Origin: DATKZS01 sp035527835 [NCBI: bacterium]
GTDB taxonomy: Bacteria; RBG-13-61-14
Assembly (NCBI GenBank): GCA_035527835.1
Contig: DATKZS010000103.1
Span: forward strand, 6,183-70,182
DNA: 64,000 bases
Reading direction: 5' to 3'
Part shown: positions 26,321 to 34,296 of the stretch, piece after piece
Numbering within the stretch: position 1 is the first letter of the stretch
Layout: each line of letters starts with the position of its first letter
Translations under genes and position numbers: made by a program
The notes under the pieces: model-generated
Databases searched by the model: none
Seen by the model: the letters and a program-made list of their open reading frames with translations, nothing else
What the model was told of the DNA's origin: nothing

Positions 26321-27145
26321 ATGAGAGAAAACGACATCAAGCAAGCACCGGCGCAGGCCGCGGCGGCCCAGGGCGGGCGCCGGGACTTCTTCAAGCAGGC
26401 GGCCGCGGGTATGGGCGGCGCGGCCATGATTCTCGCGTTCGGGAGGGAAGGGGCGGTATGGCTCGCCGGCCGGCCGGCAAAGGCCCAGGAGGTCCCGGTC
26501 GAGTCGGGCTATGACATCACCCGGCACGACTACCTCTACCTAATTGATATCAACAAGTGCATCGGCTGCGGCTCCTGCGTGCGGGCCTGCAAGGCCGAGA
26601 ACGACGTGCCCCCGCTCCATTTCCGGACCTGGGTCGAGCGCTACCTGGTCTCGCGCACCGGCGAGACGTATATAGACTCGCCCCACGGCGGCCTGGAGAG
26701 CTTCCCCCCGGTGGACACCGGCATGGACATCACCAAGGCCTTTTTCGTGCCCAAGCTGTGCAACCATTGCACGCATACGCCGTGCGTGCAGTTGTGCCCG
26801 GTCGGAGCGTCGTACCGGACCAGGGATGGCGTGGTGCTAGTGGACGAGAAGCGCTGCATCGGCTGCGGCTATTGCGTGCAGGCCTGCCCCTACGGCTCGC
26901 GCTTCATCCATCCGGTCACGCACACCGCCACCAAGTGCACCCTGTGCTACCACCGCATCACCAAGGGCCTGCTCCCCATGTGCGTCCAGGCCTGTCCCAC
27001 CGGCACCCGGATGTTCGGAGACCGCAAGCGGCCCGGCGATCCCGTGGTCGAAATGGTGGCCACGATGCAGGTCCGCCGCCTCAAGCCGGAGCTGCTGACC
27101 GAGCCGAACTGTTACTACTTGGGCATGGGCCAGGAGGTGCGCTGA
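26321..27145 (+). CDS. Tat-exported 4x[4Fe-4S] ferredoxin-type subunit (PsrB/HybA-like)
   Basis: A 274-residue protein with a Tat signal (GRRDFFKQAAAG) and four cysteine groups for [4Fe-4S] clusters: CIGCGSCVRACK, CNHCTHTPCVQLCP, CIGCGYCVQACP, and CTLC with a later CVQACP. This is the electron-wire subunit seen in PsrB, NrfC, DmsB and alternative complex III. It partners the NrfD-type protein, whose start overlaps this stop by one base (TGATG). No molybdopterin catalytic subunit is adjacent, so its redox partner is probably one of the flanking cytochromes. Confidence 0.92.
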   Translation: MRENDIKQAPAQAAAAQGGRRDFFKQAAAGMGGAAMILAFGREGAVWLAGRPAKAQEVPVESGYDITRHDYLYLIDINKCIGCGSCVRACKAENDVPPLHFRTWVERYLVSRTGETYIDSPHGGLESFPPVDTGMDITKAFFVPKLCNHCTHTPCVQLCPVGASYRTRDGVVLVDEKRCIGCGYCVQACPYGSRFIHPVTHTATKCTLCYHRITKGLLPMCVQACPTGTRMFGDRKRPGDPVVEMVATMQVRRLKPELLTEPNCYYLGMGQEVR

Positions 27146-28320
27146 TGAACCCGGAACTCGCCAACTTCTCGTTTCCCAACGACGTCCATATTCTGTGGAG
27201 CCTGATGATCGTGATGTACCCGTACATCACCGGACTCGTCGCCGGCGCCTTTATCGTCTCATCCCTCTACCACGTCTTCGGCAGGGAGGAGCTCAGGCCC
27301 GTGTCGCGCCTATCCATGGTGGCGTCCCTGGCCTTCCTTCTGGTCGCGACCTTGCCCCTGCTCAATCACCTGGGCCATCCCGAGCGCGCCTTCAACATCA
27401 TGATCACGCCGAACTTCTCCTCCGCCATGGCCGCGTTCGGTCTGATCTACGCAATTTACCTCGTGCTGGTCAGCCTGGAAATTTGGCTCATCTACCGCCG
27501 CGAGATCATCATCACCGCGCGCCAGAGCCGGGGACTCAAGCGCTGGATCTTCGCCATCCTCGCGCTGGGCGTCTACGACACCTCCGAGGAGTCGGCGGAG
27601 CTGGACCACCGCATCATCTTGGTGCTGGCTGCCATCGGCATCCCCGCCGCCTGCATCCTCCACGGCTACGTCGGATTCATGTTCGGCTCGGTCAAGGCCA
27701 ACGTCTGGTGGTCAACGCCCCTCATGCCCATCATCTTTCTCTTCTCCGCCGTGACCTCCGGAATCGCCATGATCATCGTCCTCTACCAGGCCCTCATGAA
27801 GCTCTCCCAAAAGCCCATCGAGGGGCCGTGCGTCCAGTCGCTCTGCCAGTGGCTCTGGCTCTTCATTATCGTCACCGTGTCCCTCGAATTGCTCGAGATC
27901 ATCAACCTGGCCTACGAGCGCAACGAGGAGTGGATCGTCATCGCCCATCTCTTGAGCTCCAAGCTCGCCTTCAGCTTCATCGGGGGACAGATGGTGTTCG
28001 GCGCCTTGATCCCCATCCTGCTGCTCGGCATCGTCGTGCTCCTCCGGCCCTATCTCACCGACCCCTTGCGCAACACCATCGCCATGGTCGCCTCCCTGAT
28101 CCTCCTCATCCAGGTCATCGCCATGCGTTGGAATGTCGTGATTGGAGGACAGATGTTTTCCAAGAGCCTCGCCGGTTTCCGTGAATCATACACCCCGGGG
28201 CTCTTCGAGAAGGAGGGAATAGCCGTCGCTGTAGTCATCTTCATCATCCCCTTCATCTTCATGGGCATTTTCAACCATTTCCTGACACTCTCCGCGGACG
28301 CCAAGCCCGAGGGGGAATGA
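27145..28320 (+). CDS. NrfD/PsrC-type quinol-interacting membrane subunit
   Basis: A 391-residue protein with about ten transmembrane helices, matching the NrfD/PsrC/ActC family of heme-free quinone-binding subunits. Features include the GAFIVSSLYHVFG helix, LNHLGHPERAFNI, and HGYVGFMFGSVKANVWW. It exchanges electrons between the quinone pool and the partner FeS protein. CAGGAGGTG precedes the ATG at 27145. The pairing with FeS and multiheme cytochromes resembles Qrc or alternative complex III modules. Confidence 0.92.
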   Translation: MNPELANFSFPNDVHILWSLMIVMYPYITGLVAGAFIVSSLYHVFGREELRPVSRLSMVASLAFLLVATLPLLNHLGHPERAFNIMITPNFSSAMAAFGLIYAIYLVLVSLEIWLIYRREIIITARQSRGLKRWIFAILALGVYDTSEESAELDHRIILVLAAIGIPAACILHGYVGFMFGSVKANVWWSTPLMPIIFLFSAVTSGIAMIIVLYQALMKLSQKPIEGPCVQSLCQWLWLFIIVTVSLELLEIINLAYERNEEWIVIAHLLSSKLAFSFIGGQMVFGALIPILLLGIVVLLRPYLTDPLRNTIAMVASLILLIQVIAMRWNVVIGGQMFSKSLAGFRESYTPGLFEKEGIAVAVVIFIIPFIFMGIFNHFLTLSADAKPEGE

Positions 28321-28354
28321 AGGGACGGATATTAATGATATACTTGATCACCCG

Positions 28355-28378
28355 GCCGGCCCGGGCCATCGGGCCGGC
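28355..28378 (+). terminator. GC-rich hairpin between the NrfD and 15-heme genes
   Basis: A perfect 9-base-pair stem (GCCGGCCCG / CGGGCCGGC) closes a 6-base loop, 35 bases after the NrfD stop. No T-run follows. It may moderate read-through into, or stabilise the end of, the upstream part of the operon. Confidence 0.45.
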
Positions 28379-28423
28379 GGAGTGAGGCCGATATGATTTT
28401 TCCGGAAGTGGAGTATTGAGCTG

Positions 28424-30130
28424 ATGGACGAAAAAAAACCATCCGCCCCGGCCGAGGTCAATAAACCCCGGTCATTCGTGGCCCGGGCCCTGGCCTTTTT
28501 CGGGATCGAGGTCAGCACCGAAAGCTTCTTTCTGTTCTCGCTCCGGCCCCGGCTCTTGTATTTCATCCTGGGCTTCATCCTGCTCGGCCTGGCCTCGCTC
28601 GGCGGCCTGACCGTGTACTCGACCAAGCCCGCCTTCTGCAACACCTGCCACATCATGGCGCCGTATTACAACGCCTGGAACACCTCCAGCCACAACTTCG
28701 TCTCCTGCGTGGACTGCCACTATCCGCCGGCCCCCGCCGGGACCCACATCTGGCACAAGTTCCAGGCGCTGTCCCAGGTGGTGAAGTACATCACCCGCAC
28801 CTATTCGTCGCGGCCCTACGCCGAGATCCCGGACGAGTCCTGCCTCCGCGGCGGCTGCCACTCCACGCGGCTGTTACAGGGCCGGGCGGTAAGCTCGGAG
28901 GGCATCCTGTTCAACCACCAGCCGCACCTGGAGCATGAACGCTACGGCCAGCAGCTCCGCTGCGTGTCGTGCCACTCCCAGCTCGTGGTGGGCAAGCACA
29001 TGGAGGTAACCTGGGACACCTGCTACCTGTGCCATCTCAAGGGACACGTGGGCGAGCGCGGGCTTGAGCCCATGGGCGGGTGCCAGGGCTGCCACTTCGT
29101 GCCGGAAAAGGAGATCGGAGTCGGCAACATCAGCATCATCCACAAGGACTTCATCAGCTTCGGCAAGGTTGACTGCCAGGCCTGCCACCGCGACGCGGCC
29201 TCGGGCGAGGGCGAGGTGGACAAGGACCGCTGCTACGTATGCCACAACCAGCCCGAGAAGCTTGCCCGCTTCGGCGAGACCGATTTCATCCACTACAACC
29301 ACGTCACCTTGCACAACACCGCCTGCTTCCACTGCCACCGCGAGATCCGCCACGGACTCACCATCAGGAAGGACCCCAAGATGCTCATCTCCGAGTGCGG
29401 CAAGTGCCACAGCAGCACCCATGACCTCCAGGGCCAGCTCTACGCCGGGACCGGCGCGCTAGGCGTCCCCGAGATGCCCAGCCCCATGTTCCTGGCCCGA
29501 GTGGACTGCGTCGGCTGCCATCTTCAGCGGGAGCAGTTGGCGAACGCCCTGAGCCACGCTGCCACCTACACCGGCTCCGAGATCGGATGCTCCAACTGCC
29601 ACGGCGACGAGTACCTCGGCATGGTCCCCGGCGCCCAGGCCATGGTGGACGAGACCGTGCAAAAGCTCAGCGTCAAGCTCACCGCCGTGAATCAGGCCAT
29701 GAAGCAGAACCCGCCCGCCCCGGACCTGGCCGCCAAAATGCGCGAAAAGCTCGACGAGACCTCCCATAACCTCGAGTTCATCAGCTCCACCAGGTCCGCC
29801 CACAACATCTATTATGCCTCCGAGTCCCTGAACTACGCCGACGTCATCATCAGCGCCGCCGCCAACCGGCTCGGGCTGAAGGACGCGCAGAACACCTCCA
29901 ACCTGCCCATCGTCTCCGGAGGCTATTGCGCCGCCCTGTGCCACAACCGCCTGGGAGTTGAAGTTCCCCCCAAAATGGTTAACTTTAATGGCAAGGAAAT
30001 ACCGCATTACAAGCACATTGACGCCGGCCTCTCCTGCCGGATGTGCCATACGTTCGGGGCCCACAAAGAAGTGAAATTCAAGGGCCAGGAAGTCTGCACC
30101 AAATGCCACAGCGAGGACCAGCTCAAATGA
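28424..30130 (+). CDS. NapC/NirT-like membrane-anchored cytochrome with 13 CXXCH plus CX3CH and CX4CH
   Basis: A 568-residue protein. After a cytoplasmic N-terminus and one membrane helix (LYFILGFILLGLASLGGLTV) comes a NapC/NrfH-like start, CNTCHIMAPYYNAW then CVDCH, known for quinol oxidation. The periplasmic part carries 13 standard CXXCH motifs plus CLRGGCH (CX4CH) and CAALCH (CX3CH), so up to 15 hemes. Much of the protein is heme-rich repeats, with a heme-poor helical stretch (~410-500). It is probably the electron outlet of the upstream quinol module. The next small gene overlaps its stop (ATGA). Confidence 0.87.
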   Translation: MDEKKPSAPAEVNKPRSFVARALAFFGIEVSTESFFLFSLRPRLLYFILGFILLGLASLGGLTVYSTKPAFCNTCHIMAPYYNAWNTSSHNFVSCVDCHYPPAPAGTHIWHKFQALSQVVKYITRTYSSRPYAEIPDESCLRGGCHSTRLLQGRAVSSEGILFNHQPHLEHERYGQQLRCVSCHSQLVVGKHMEVTWDTCYLCHLKGHVGERGLEPMGGCQGCHFVPEKEIGVGNISIIHKDFISFGKVDCQACHRDAASGEGEVDKDRCYVCHNQPEKLARFGETDFIHYNHVTLHNTACFHCHREIRHGLTIRKDPKMLISECGKCHSSTHDLQGQLYAGTGALGVPEMPSPMFLARVDCVGCHLQREQLANALSHAATYTGSEIGCSNCHGDEYLGMVPGAQAMVDETVQKLSVKLTAVNQAMKQNPPAPDLAAKMREKLDETSHNLEFISSTRSAHNIYYASESLNYADVIISAAANRLGLKDAQNTSNLPIVSGGYCAALCHNRLGVEVPPKMVNFNGKEIPHYKHIDAGLSCRMCHTFGAHKEVKFKGQEVCTKCHSEDQLK

Positions 30131-30345
30131 CAGATGACGGACGCCGCGACCCGGCCCGGCAAAGGCCCGGGGAAAACGCCCGCCGCTTCCGCCTCACCGA
30201 CGTGTTCGGCGCCTTCCGGCGGCCGGGCGCCGAGGCGCTTTCCATCCTGGCCGCCGGCAAGACCGGGTCCGGCCCCCAGGATAATCAAGCCGGCGCACCC
30301 ATCATGCCTCCCGCCCCCGCGGAGCCGGAGGAGAAAACGGGATGA
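30127..30345 (+). CDS. Small coupled protein, unknown function
   Basis: A 72-residue protein rich in arginine, proline and alanine, with one short possible helix (RLTDVFGAFRRPGAEALSIL). It overlaps the upstream cytochrome stop and the downstream HemX start by 4 bases each (ATGA), good evidence that it is translated. No signal peptide, membrane helix or cysteine is present. The central stretch faintly resembles one unit of the five-repeat protein at 25381, but too weakly for a claim of homology. Confidence 0.5.
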   Translation: MTDDGRRDPARQRPGENARRFRLTDVFGAFRRPGAEALSILAAGKTGSGPQDNQAGAPIMPPAPAEPEEKTG

Positions 30346-31151
30346 CCATATTGCCATTCACTTACCTCGCCGTCTTCAGCGCCACCCTCGCCGGCGCCGC
30401 CTACATCGTGACCAAGAGGCCCGCCGTGCTCAAGGCCTCCACCTATCTGGCCGCGGCCGCCGTGGTGGTCGAGCTGGCCTGGCTCATGCAAGCAGGAATG
30501 AAATTCCATTACTGCGTGCTGCTCGACCCCTGGGGCGTGGCCGGCGTGCTGACCATGGCCCTGATCATCGGAGGCGTCGCCGCCAACCTGCGCTACGACT
30601 CGCCCCGCATCATGGTGGGGACCCTGGCCCTGGCCTCGCTCCTGCTCTCCCTCGGATACTTCATCTTCCCCGCGCCCGGCAGGGCCTCCATGCCCATGCA
30701 CTGGCTCCTCGCCTTCCACATCTTTATCGTCTCGTTGGGCATCTCCGTGCTGGGCGTGGGCTTCGTCATCGGCGTGCTCATCCTGCTCCGCTCGCGCCTG
30801 CTCAAGTCCGACTGGTGGGGCACCGGCGACGGCGCCCGCTGGCCGTCCCTCACCACCCTCGACCGCATGTTCGTCAAGACCCTCGGATGGGGAATCGCCA
30901 TCATGACCGCGGGCATCATTCTCGGCATCGCCTATAGTTCCGAGGCCTCGCTCAAGGCCCCCTGGTACGACGACCTCAAGGTCATCCTCACCTTCGCCAG
31001 CATCATCCTCTATTCCGTGGTCCTGGTGCTCCGGAGGAGGCAGGGCTTCTGCACCATGCCGGTGGTCGGGCTCTCCACCCTGGGATTTGCCTTCATCTTT
31101 ATCGGGCTCCTGATCTCCGGGCTCTTTAATATCGGGTTCCATAAGTTTTAA
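30342..31151 (+). CDS. hemX: HemX/CcsA-like heme-handling membrane protein
   Basis: A 269-residue protein with about eight transmembrane helices of the CcsA/HemX family. A reduced tryptophan motif (LGWGIAIMTAGIILGIAYSS) is present and histidines occur in MPMHWLLAFHIFIVSLG. It lies ~225 bases upstream of hemA, the usual context of HemX, which tunes glutamyl-tRNA reductase level. It could instead be a second heme exporter for the surrounding cytochromes. The full WWD motif of the ccsA gene at 16611 is absent, so HemX is favoured. Confidence 0.75.
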   Translation: MTILPFTYLAVFSATLAGAAYIVTKRPAVLKASTYLAAAAVVVELAWLMQAGMKFHYCVLLDPWGVAGVLTMALIIGGVAANLRYDSPRIMVGTLALASLLLSLGYFIFPAPGRASMPMHWLLAFHIFIVSLGISVLGVGFVIGVLILLRSRLLKSDWWGTGDGARWPSLTTLDRMFVKTLGWGIAIMTAGIILGIAYSSEASLKAPWYDDLKVILTFASIILYSVVLVLRRRQGFCTMPVVGLSTLGFAFIFIGLLISGLFNIGFHKF

Positions 31152-31180
31152 TCCCGATAAGGCAGGAATATTTTTTATGA

Positions 31181-31314
31181 GCGCAAAGACGCAAAGAACG
31201 CAAAGTTATTTTATGAGAGTTAAATTAATCATGAAATTGCAGTCAGGACAAAAAGAAGATTTCGCGCTTGACGAAAAACATTATCAGTCCTTTGCGCTCT
31301 TTGCGCCTTTGCGC
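31181..31314. repeat. Palindromic element, GCAAAGAAC family (copy 1)
   Basis: Arms of 25 bases (31181-31205 and 31290-31314) each carry three GCAAAG units in opposite orientation, with an 84-base AT-rich loop. It lies between hemX and hemA. Two further copies are at 62011-62091 and 62866-62942. Confidence 0.85.
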
Positions 31315-31376
31315 TTAAAAGAAAATTTTAACTGCTTCATCCAGGCGTTATGGGTCACGATATGTCGAGGGAGTTA

Positions 31377-32720
31377 ATGGAAATGGCCGGCCAGGCAGGC
31401 AAAACGGGGGAATGCAGCCCCCTCGTGGCCGAGCTGCGCATGGCCGGCTTGAACCACAAGACCGCGCCCGTCTCCGTCCGCGAAAAAGCGGCCCTGCCCA
31501 GGGGCGCCGGCGACGCGCTCGCCGAGCTCCGCGACAAGATGGGCCTTAGCGAGGTCGTCGCCCTCTCCACCTGCAACCGCACCGAGTTTTACTGGACCGG
31601 CGCGCCCGCCGCCACCCCCCTCGCCATCTTCCAGGACCTGCTCGGACTCGATCCCGACGACCTCAAACAACTGAGCCCCTGCCTCTACGCCAAGAACGGA
31701 ATGGACGTGGCCCGCCACCTCTTCCAGGTGGCCTGCGGAATGGACTCCATGGTCCTAGGCGAAACCCAGATCCTGAACCAGGTCAAAAGGGCGTACGAGC
31801 GGTCCCGCGAGCGCGGACTAACCGACACCGCCTTGAACCTCCTCTTTCAGAAGACCTTCGAGGTCTCCAAAAAAGTCCACACCCAGACCCGGCTCTCCGC
31901 CCAGCGGCCCTCAGTGCCCTCCGCCGCCCTCAAGCTCACCGAGGCCATCTTCGACGACCTCACCTCCACCCCCATCCTCGTCATCGGCACCGGAGAGATC
32001 GCCCAGGTCACCGTCGAGTCCCTCAAAAAACGCGGGGCCAGGAACATCTTCTTCGTCACCCGCTCCGCCTCGCGCGCCAAGATCTGGGAGGAAAAGCACC
32101 CGGGAGCCGAGGTCAGCACCATTGACAACCTGGATACGGTCCTGGCCAAGGCCGACATCGTCATCTCCTGCACTCATACCGACGAGCCCCTGATCACCGC
32201 CGAAAAGGTCAAGCTCGCCATGACCCAGCGCGCCCACCGCAACCACCCCTTCCTCCTCCTCGACCTCGGAATCCCCCGGAACATCGCCCCCGAAGCCGGG
32301 CGCCTGGGAAACGTCTATCTCCACGACATTGACCATCTCCAGAAGGTCGTCGAGAAGGACCGCTCCCGCCTCGAAGCCGAAGTGGCCAAGGCCGGGGTCA
32401 TCATTGGCCAGGTCCTCGATAACTACGCCGCCGGCTGCCGCGAGGCCGAGGCCGGCGCCGCCATCCGCGAGGTCAGGTCCAGAGCCCAGGCCATCGCCGA
32501 CCTGGAGCTGGAGCGCACCCTCAAACGTCTCCCCGACCTCACTCCCAAGCAGCAGCAGGAGGTCGCCACCCTGGTCCACCGCATCATGGGAAAGCTCCTC
32601 CACGCCCCCGCCGAAGAGCTCCGCACCGCCTCCAAAAACGGAAAAGGCGACGAAGCCACCCACTGGGCCCGCCGCCTCTTCGGAATCGCCCCCGCCGACA
32701 ATGACTCCGAAACCGATTGA
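31377..32720 (+). CDS. hemA: Glutamyl-tRNA reductase
   Basis: A protein of about 447 residues that reduces glutamyl-tRNA to glutamate-1-semialdehyde, the first committed step of C5 heme synthesis. Motifs are GLNHKTAPVSVREK, the catalytic cysteine in STCNRTEFY, GMDSMVLGETQILNQVK and the NADPH site VIGTGEIAQ. Start codons in frame occur at 31350, 31362, 31377 and 31383. The one at 31377 is preferred because GAGGGAG sits 5-6 bases before it. Its place after the cytochrome cluster and HemX suits the heavy heme demand. Confidence 0.92.
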   Translation: MEMAGQAGKTGECSPLVAELRMAGLNHKTAPVSVREKAALPRGAGDALAELRDKMGLSEVVALSTCNRTEFYWTGAPAATPLAIFQDLLGLDPDDLKQLSPCLYAKNGMDVARHLFQVACGMDSMVLGETQILNQVKRAYERSRERGLTDTALNLLFQKTFEVSKKVHTQTRLSAQRPSVPSAALKLTEAIFDDLTSTPILVIGTGEIAQVTVESLKKRGARNIFFVTRSASRAKIWEEKHPGAEVSTIDNLDTVLAKADIVISCTHTDEPLITAEKVKLAMTQRAHRNHPFLLLDLGIPRNIAPEAGRLGNVYLHDIDHLQKVVEKDRSRLEAEVAKAGVIIGQVLDNYAAGCREAEAGAAIREVRSRAQAIADLELERTLKRLPDLTPKQQQEVATLVHRIMGKLLHAPAEELRTASKNGKGDEATHWARRLFGIAPADNDSETD

Positions 32721-33202
32721 GCCGGAAGGAACAAGGAAAAGAAAGCTAAATAGGTATGGATGTCCCCCGATTTTTCCTGTCCTTCCTCTCCCGTCTCGCC
32801 GTCTTTCTTGCCATTTCCTTTCTCCTTTCATCTTCGGAACCGGGTTCCCCGGCCCCATTTTCTCCATAATTTCATTCCATTATGAAGATATTGGGATTTA
32901 ATTATGCCGTCTTGAATAGAAAAGGATAATGGACTTGCGAGAAAAAGTAAAGAGGTTTTTTTCGTTCGGCCAGGATTACTGGCGCTTACGGGTGAGGGCT
33001 TGAGATGGGCGTTGAGTTCTTCGGGACCATTCCGCCGTCCGGCCCACCAGACGCCTCTCGATGAGGCCCCTTTTTTGATGCTCTCGCCATCGGAGGTGTG
33101 CGGAGAGCAACGACCGGGGGCGGATGTGGGTGAAGGTATGGGGCGGGGACACGAGTGTTTACTTGGTCCACCTTAACTCATGAAATCCGCATAATAGGCT
33201 TG
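32721..33202. other. Intergenic region entering the accessory island
   Basis: About 480 bases without a convincing gene. The first part is AT-rich. The second part contains the left copy of a ~70-base direct repeat (33077-33149). Short ORFs here lack ribosome sites and family resemblance. Confidence 0.5.
33077..33149 (+). repeat. Left copy of ~70-base imperfect direct repeat
   Basis: It aligns almost end to end with 34173-34247, sharing CTCGCCA, AGAGCAACGACCGGG, GAAGGTAT and GGGCGGG at the same spacing with one small indel. The two copies flank three small minus-strand genes. Confidence 0.75.
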
Positions 33203-33541
33203 TTAGTGAAAACCTTCATTAGGCACCAACCACTTTTCATCCGGTGTATGGCCGTCCTTGATAGCTGCCTCATAATAGCTCACGATGCTATCCACAGCAC
33301 GATGCAGAGCATAGGCTTCATCGTCAGCAAAAGGCAGGGAAGTCATGTATGGATCAAATTGGCTCGGTGTGTGTATAAAATGGCTCTGGCGGAACCAAAC
33401 CTCTTTGCCCCCTATCCTTCTGAAGAGTTTTATTCTTATGGGGGTCGTCAATTCCCCCACATGGAACTCAAACTCGGATAACAGTTGGATCGGCTCTGTT
33501 ATTGACTCCCCCTCCAACGCGCTTTCAATTGTCCACGGCAT
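33203..33541 (-). CDS. Hypothetical small protein of the island
   Basis: A 112-residue protein with no recognised family. It contains IRIKLFRRIGGKEVWFRQSH and a helical ending AVDSIVSYYEAAIKDG. AAGGAGG lies just upstream of the ATG at 33541, supporting translation. It is the last gene of a minus-strand group with the zinc-ribbon-like gene at 33766 and probably the DUF2188 gene at 34079, and has less GC-biased codons than the neighbouring chromosome. Confidence 0.55.
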   Translation of the reverse strand: MPWTIESALEGESITEPIQLLSEFEFHVGELTTPIRIKLFRRIGGKEVWFRQSHFIHTPSQFDPYMTSLPFADDEAYALHRAVDSIVSYYEAAIKDGHTPDEKWLVPNEGFH

Positions 33542-33571
33542 CGTTTCCTCCTTCTCCCGTTTAAGGGGAAC

Positions 33572-33766
33572 TCACTTCTTCGATTCTTTTATCCAGCATT
33601 GCTTACAAAGGGGCTTATCTTTGTAGGCTTGTTTAACCCATATCCCACATTTTGTGCATTTGTGACGATATGAATTGTATCTGGTATGTTTGGCAAGAAC
33701 ATCAGATACGATCTCAAAACCATGAGCCGGAAGGTCTTGTTCTTTGATCCGATCAGGAAGTGCCAT
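33572..33766 (-). CDS. Small zinc-ribbon-like protein
   Basis: A 64-residue protein with four cysteines spaced CTKC - 13 residues - CKQC, a probable zinc-binding knuckle, in a basic context. A GGAGGA ribosome site precedes the ATG at 33766. Function is unknown; such proteins often bind DNA, RNA or a partner protein. It lies 30 bases before the hypothetical gene ending at 33203 in the same direction. Confidence 0.6.
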   Translation of the reverse strand: MALPDRIKEQDLPAHGFEIVSDVLAKHTRYNSYRHKCTKCGIWVKQAYKDKPLCKQCWIKESKK

Positions 33767-33851
33767 AGGAATTGTCCTCCTTCCGAGAAATGACTGGTTG
33801 AACAGTCTCCAAAGATGATACTGTCAAACCAAATTGCTATCGGCAATCTGA

Positions 33852-34079
33852 CTACTTCTTGTCCTTCGGGGGACACGGGTCATTGCCGAAGCTGTTTGGA
33901 TTTCGGATTTTGCCGTCCCGTCCGTGGACCACAACTTCGCTCCGCTGATTACGGGCGATTTCTCTGGCTGCGTCATAGGCATCCTTTTGGGTTGGGTGAT
34001 GCGAGGTGTCCCGCTTGTTGCCTTCACCCCGTACACCCCAACCGCCGTCCCGTCTCACCACATGCTGATTTTTTACCAT
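33852..34079 (-). CDS. DUF2188 family protein
   Basis: A 75-residue protein matching the DUF2188 pattern: an N-terminal QHVVRRDGGWGVRGEGN, a central TQKDAYDAAREIARNQ and a C-terminal VVVHGRDGKIRNPNSFGND. The family is a small compact domain of unknown function, common on mobile and accessory DNA. AAGGAG lies upstream of the ATG. It is the first gene of the cassette between the direct repeats. Confidence 0.8.
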   Translation of the reverse strand: MVKNQHVVRRDGGWGVRGEGNKRDTSHHPTQKDAYDAAREIARNQRSEVVVHGRDGKIRNPNSFGNDPCPPKDKK

Positions 34080-34172
34080 CTCAACGTCTCCTTTTGAACG
34101 TGAGCTTCCACTTCAAATAGTGGTTCCGGTAAACATAATCACGATTGCGTGGCTGTCAAGGGGGGGGCAGAA

Positions 34173-34247
34173 AAATGCTTTCTCGCCACCGTAGGCATGC
34201 GAAGAGCAACGACCGGGAGCGGTCGTGGGGGAAGGTATTGGGCGGGT
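34173..34247 (+). repeat. Right copy of ~70-base imperfect direct repeat
   Basis: Partner of 33077-33149. This copy contains a small hairpin, ACGACC paired with GGTCGT. Together the repeats frame a ~1-kb gene cassette, as attachment-site duplications or recombination scars would. Confidence 0.75.
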
Positions 34248-34296
34248 AGGAGCCGGGCGATTCTACCGGCGTTGATGGATGCACAGTGTTCAGTCT

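Noticed and set aside
32986-33171. Short ORF over the left direct repeat
   Set aside because: It has no ribosome site and proline/histidine-rich composition without any family resemblance; the repeat explains it.
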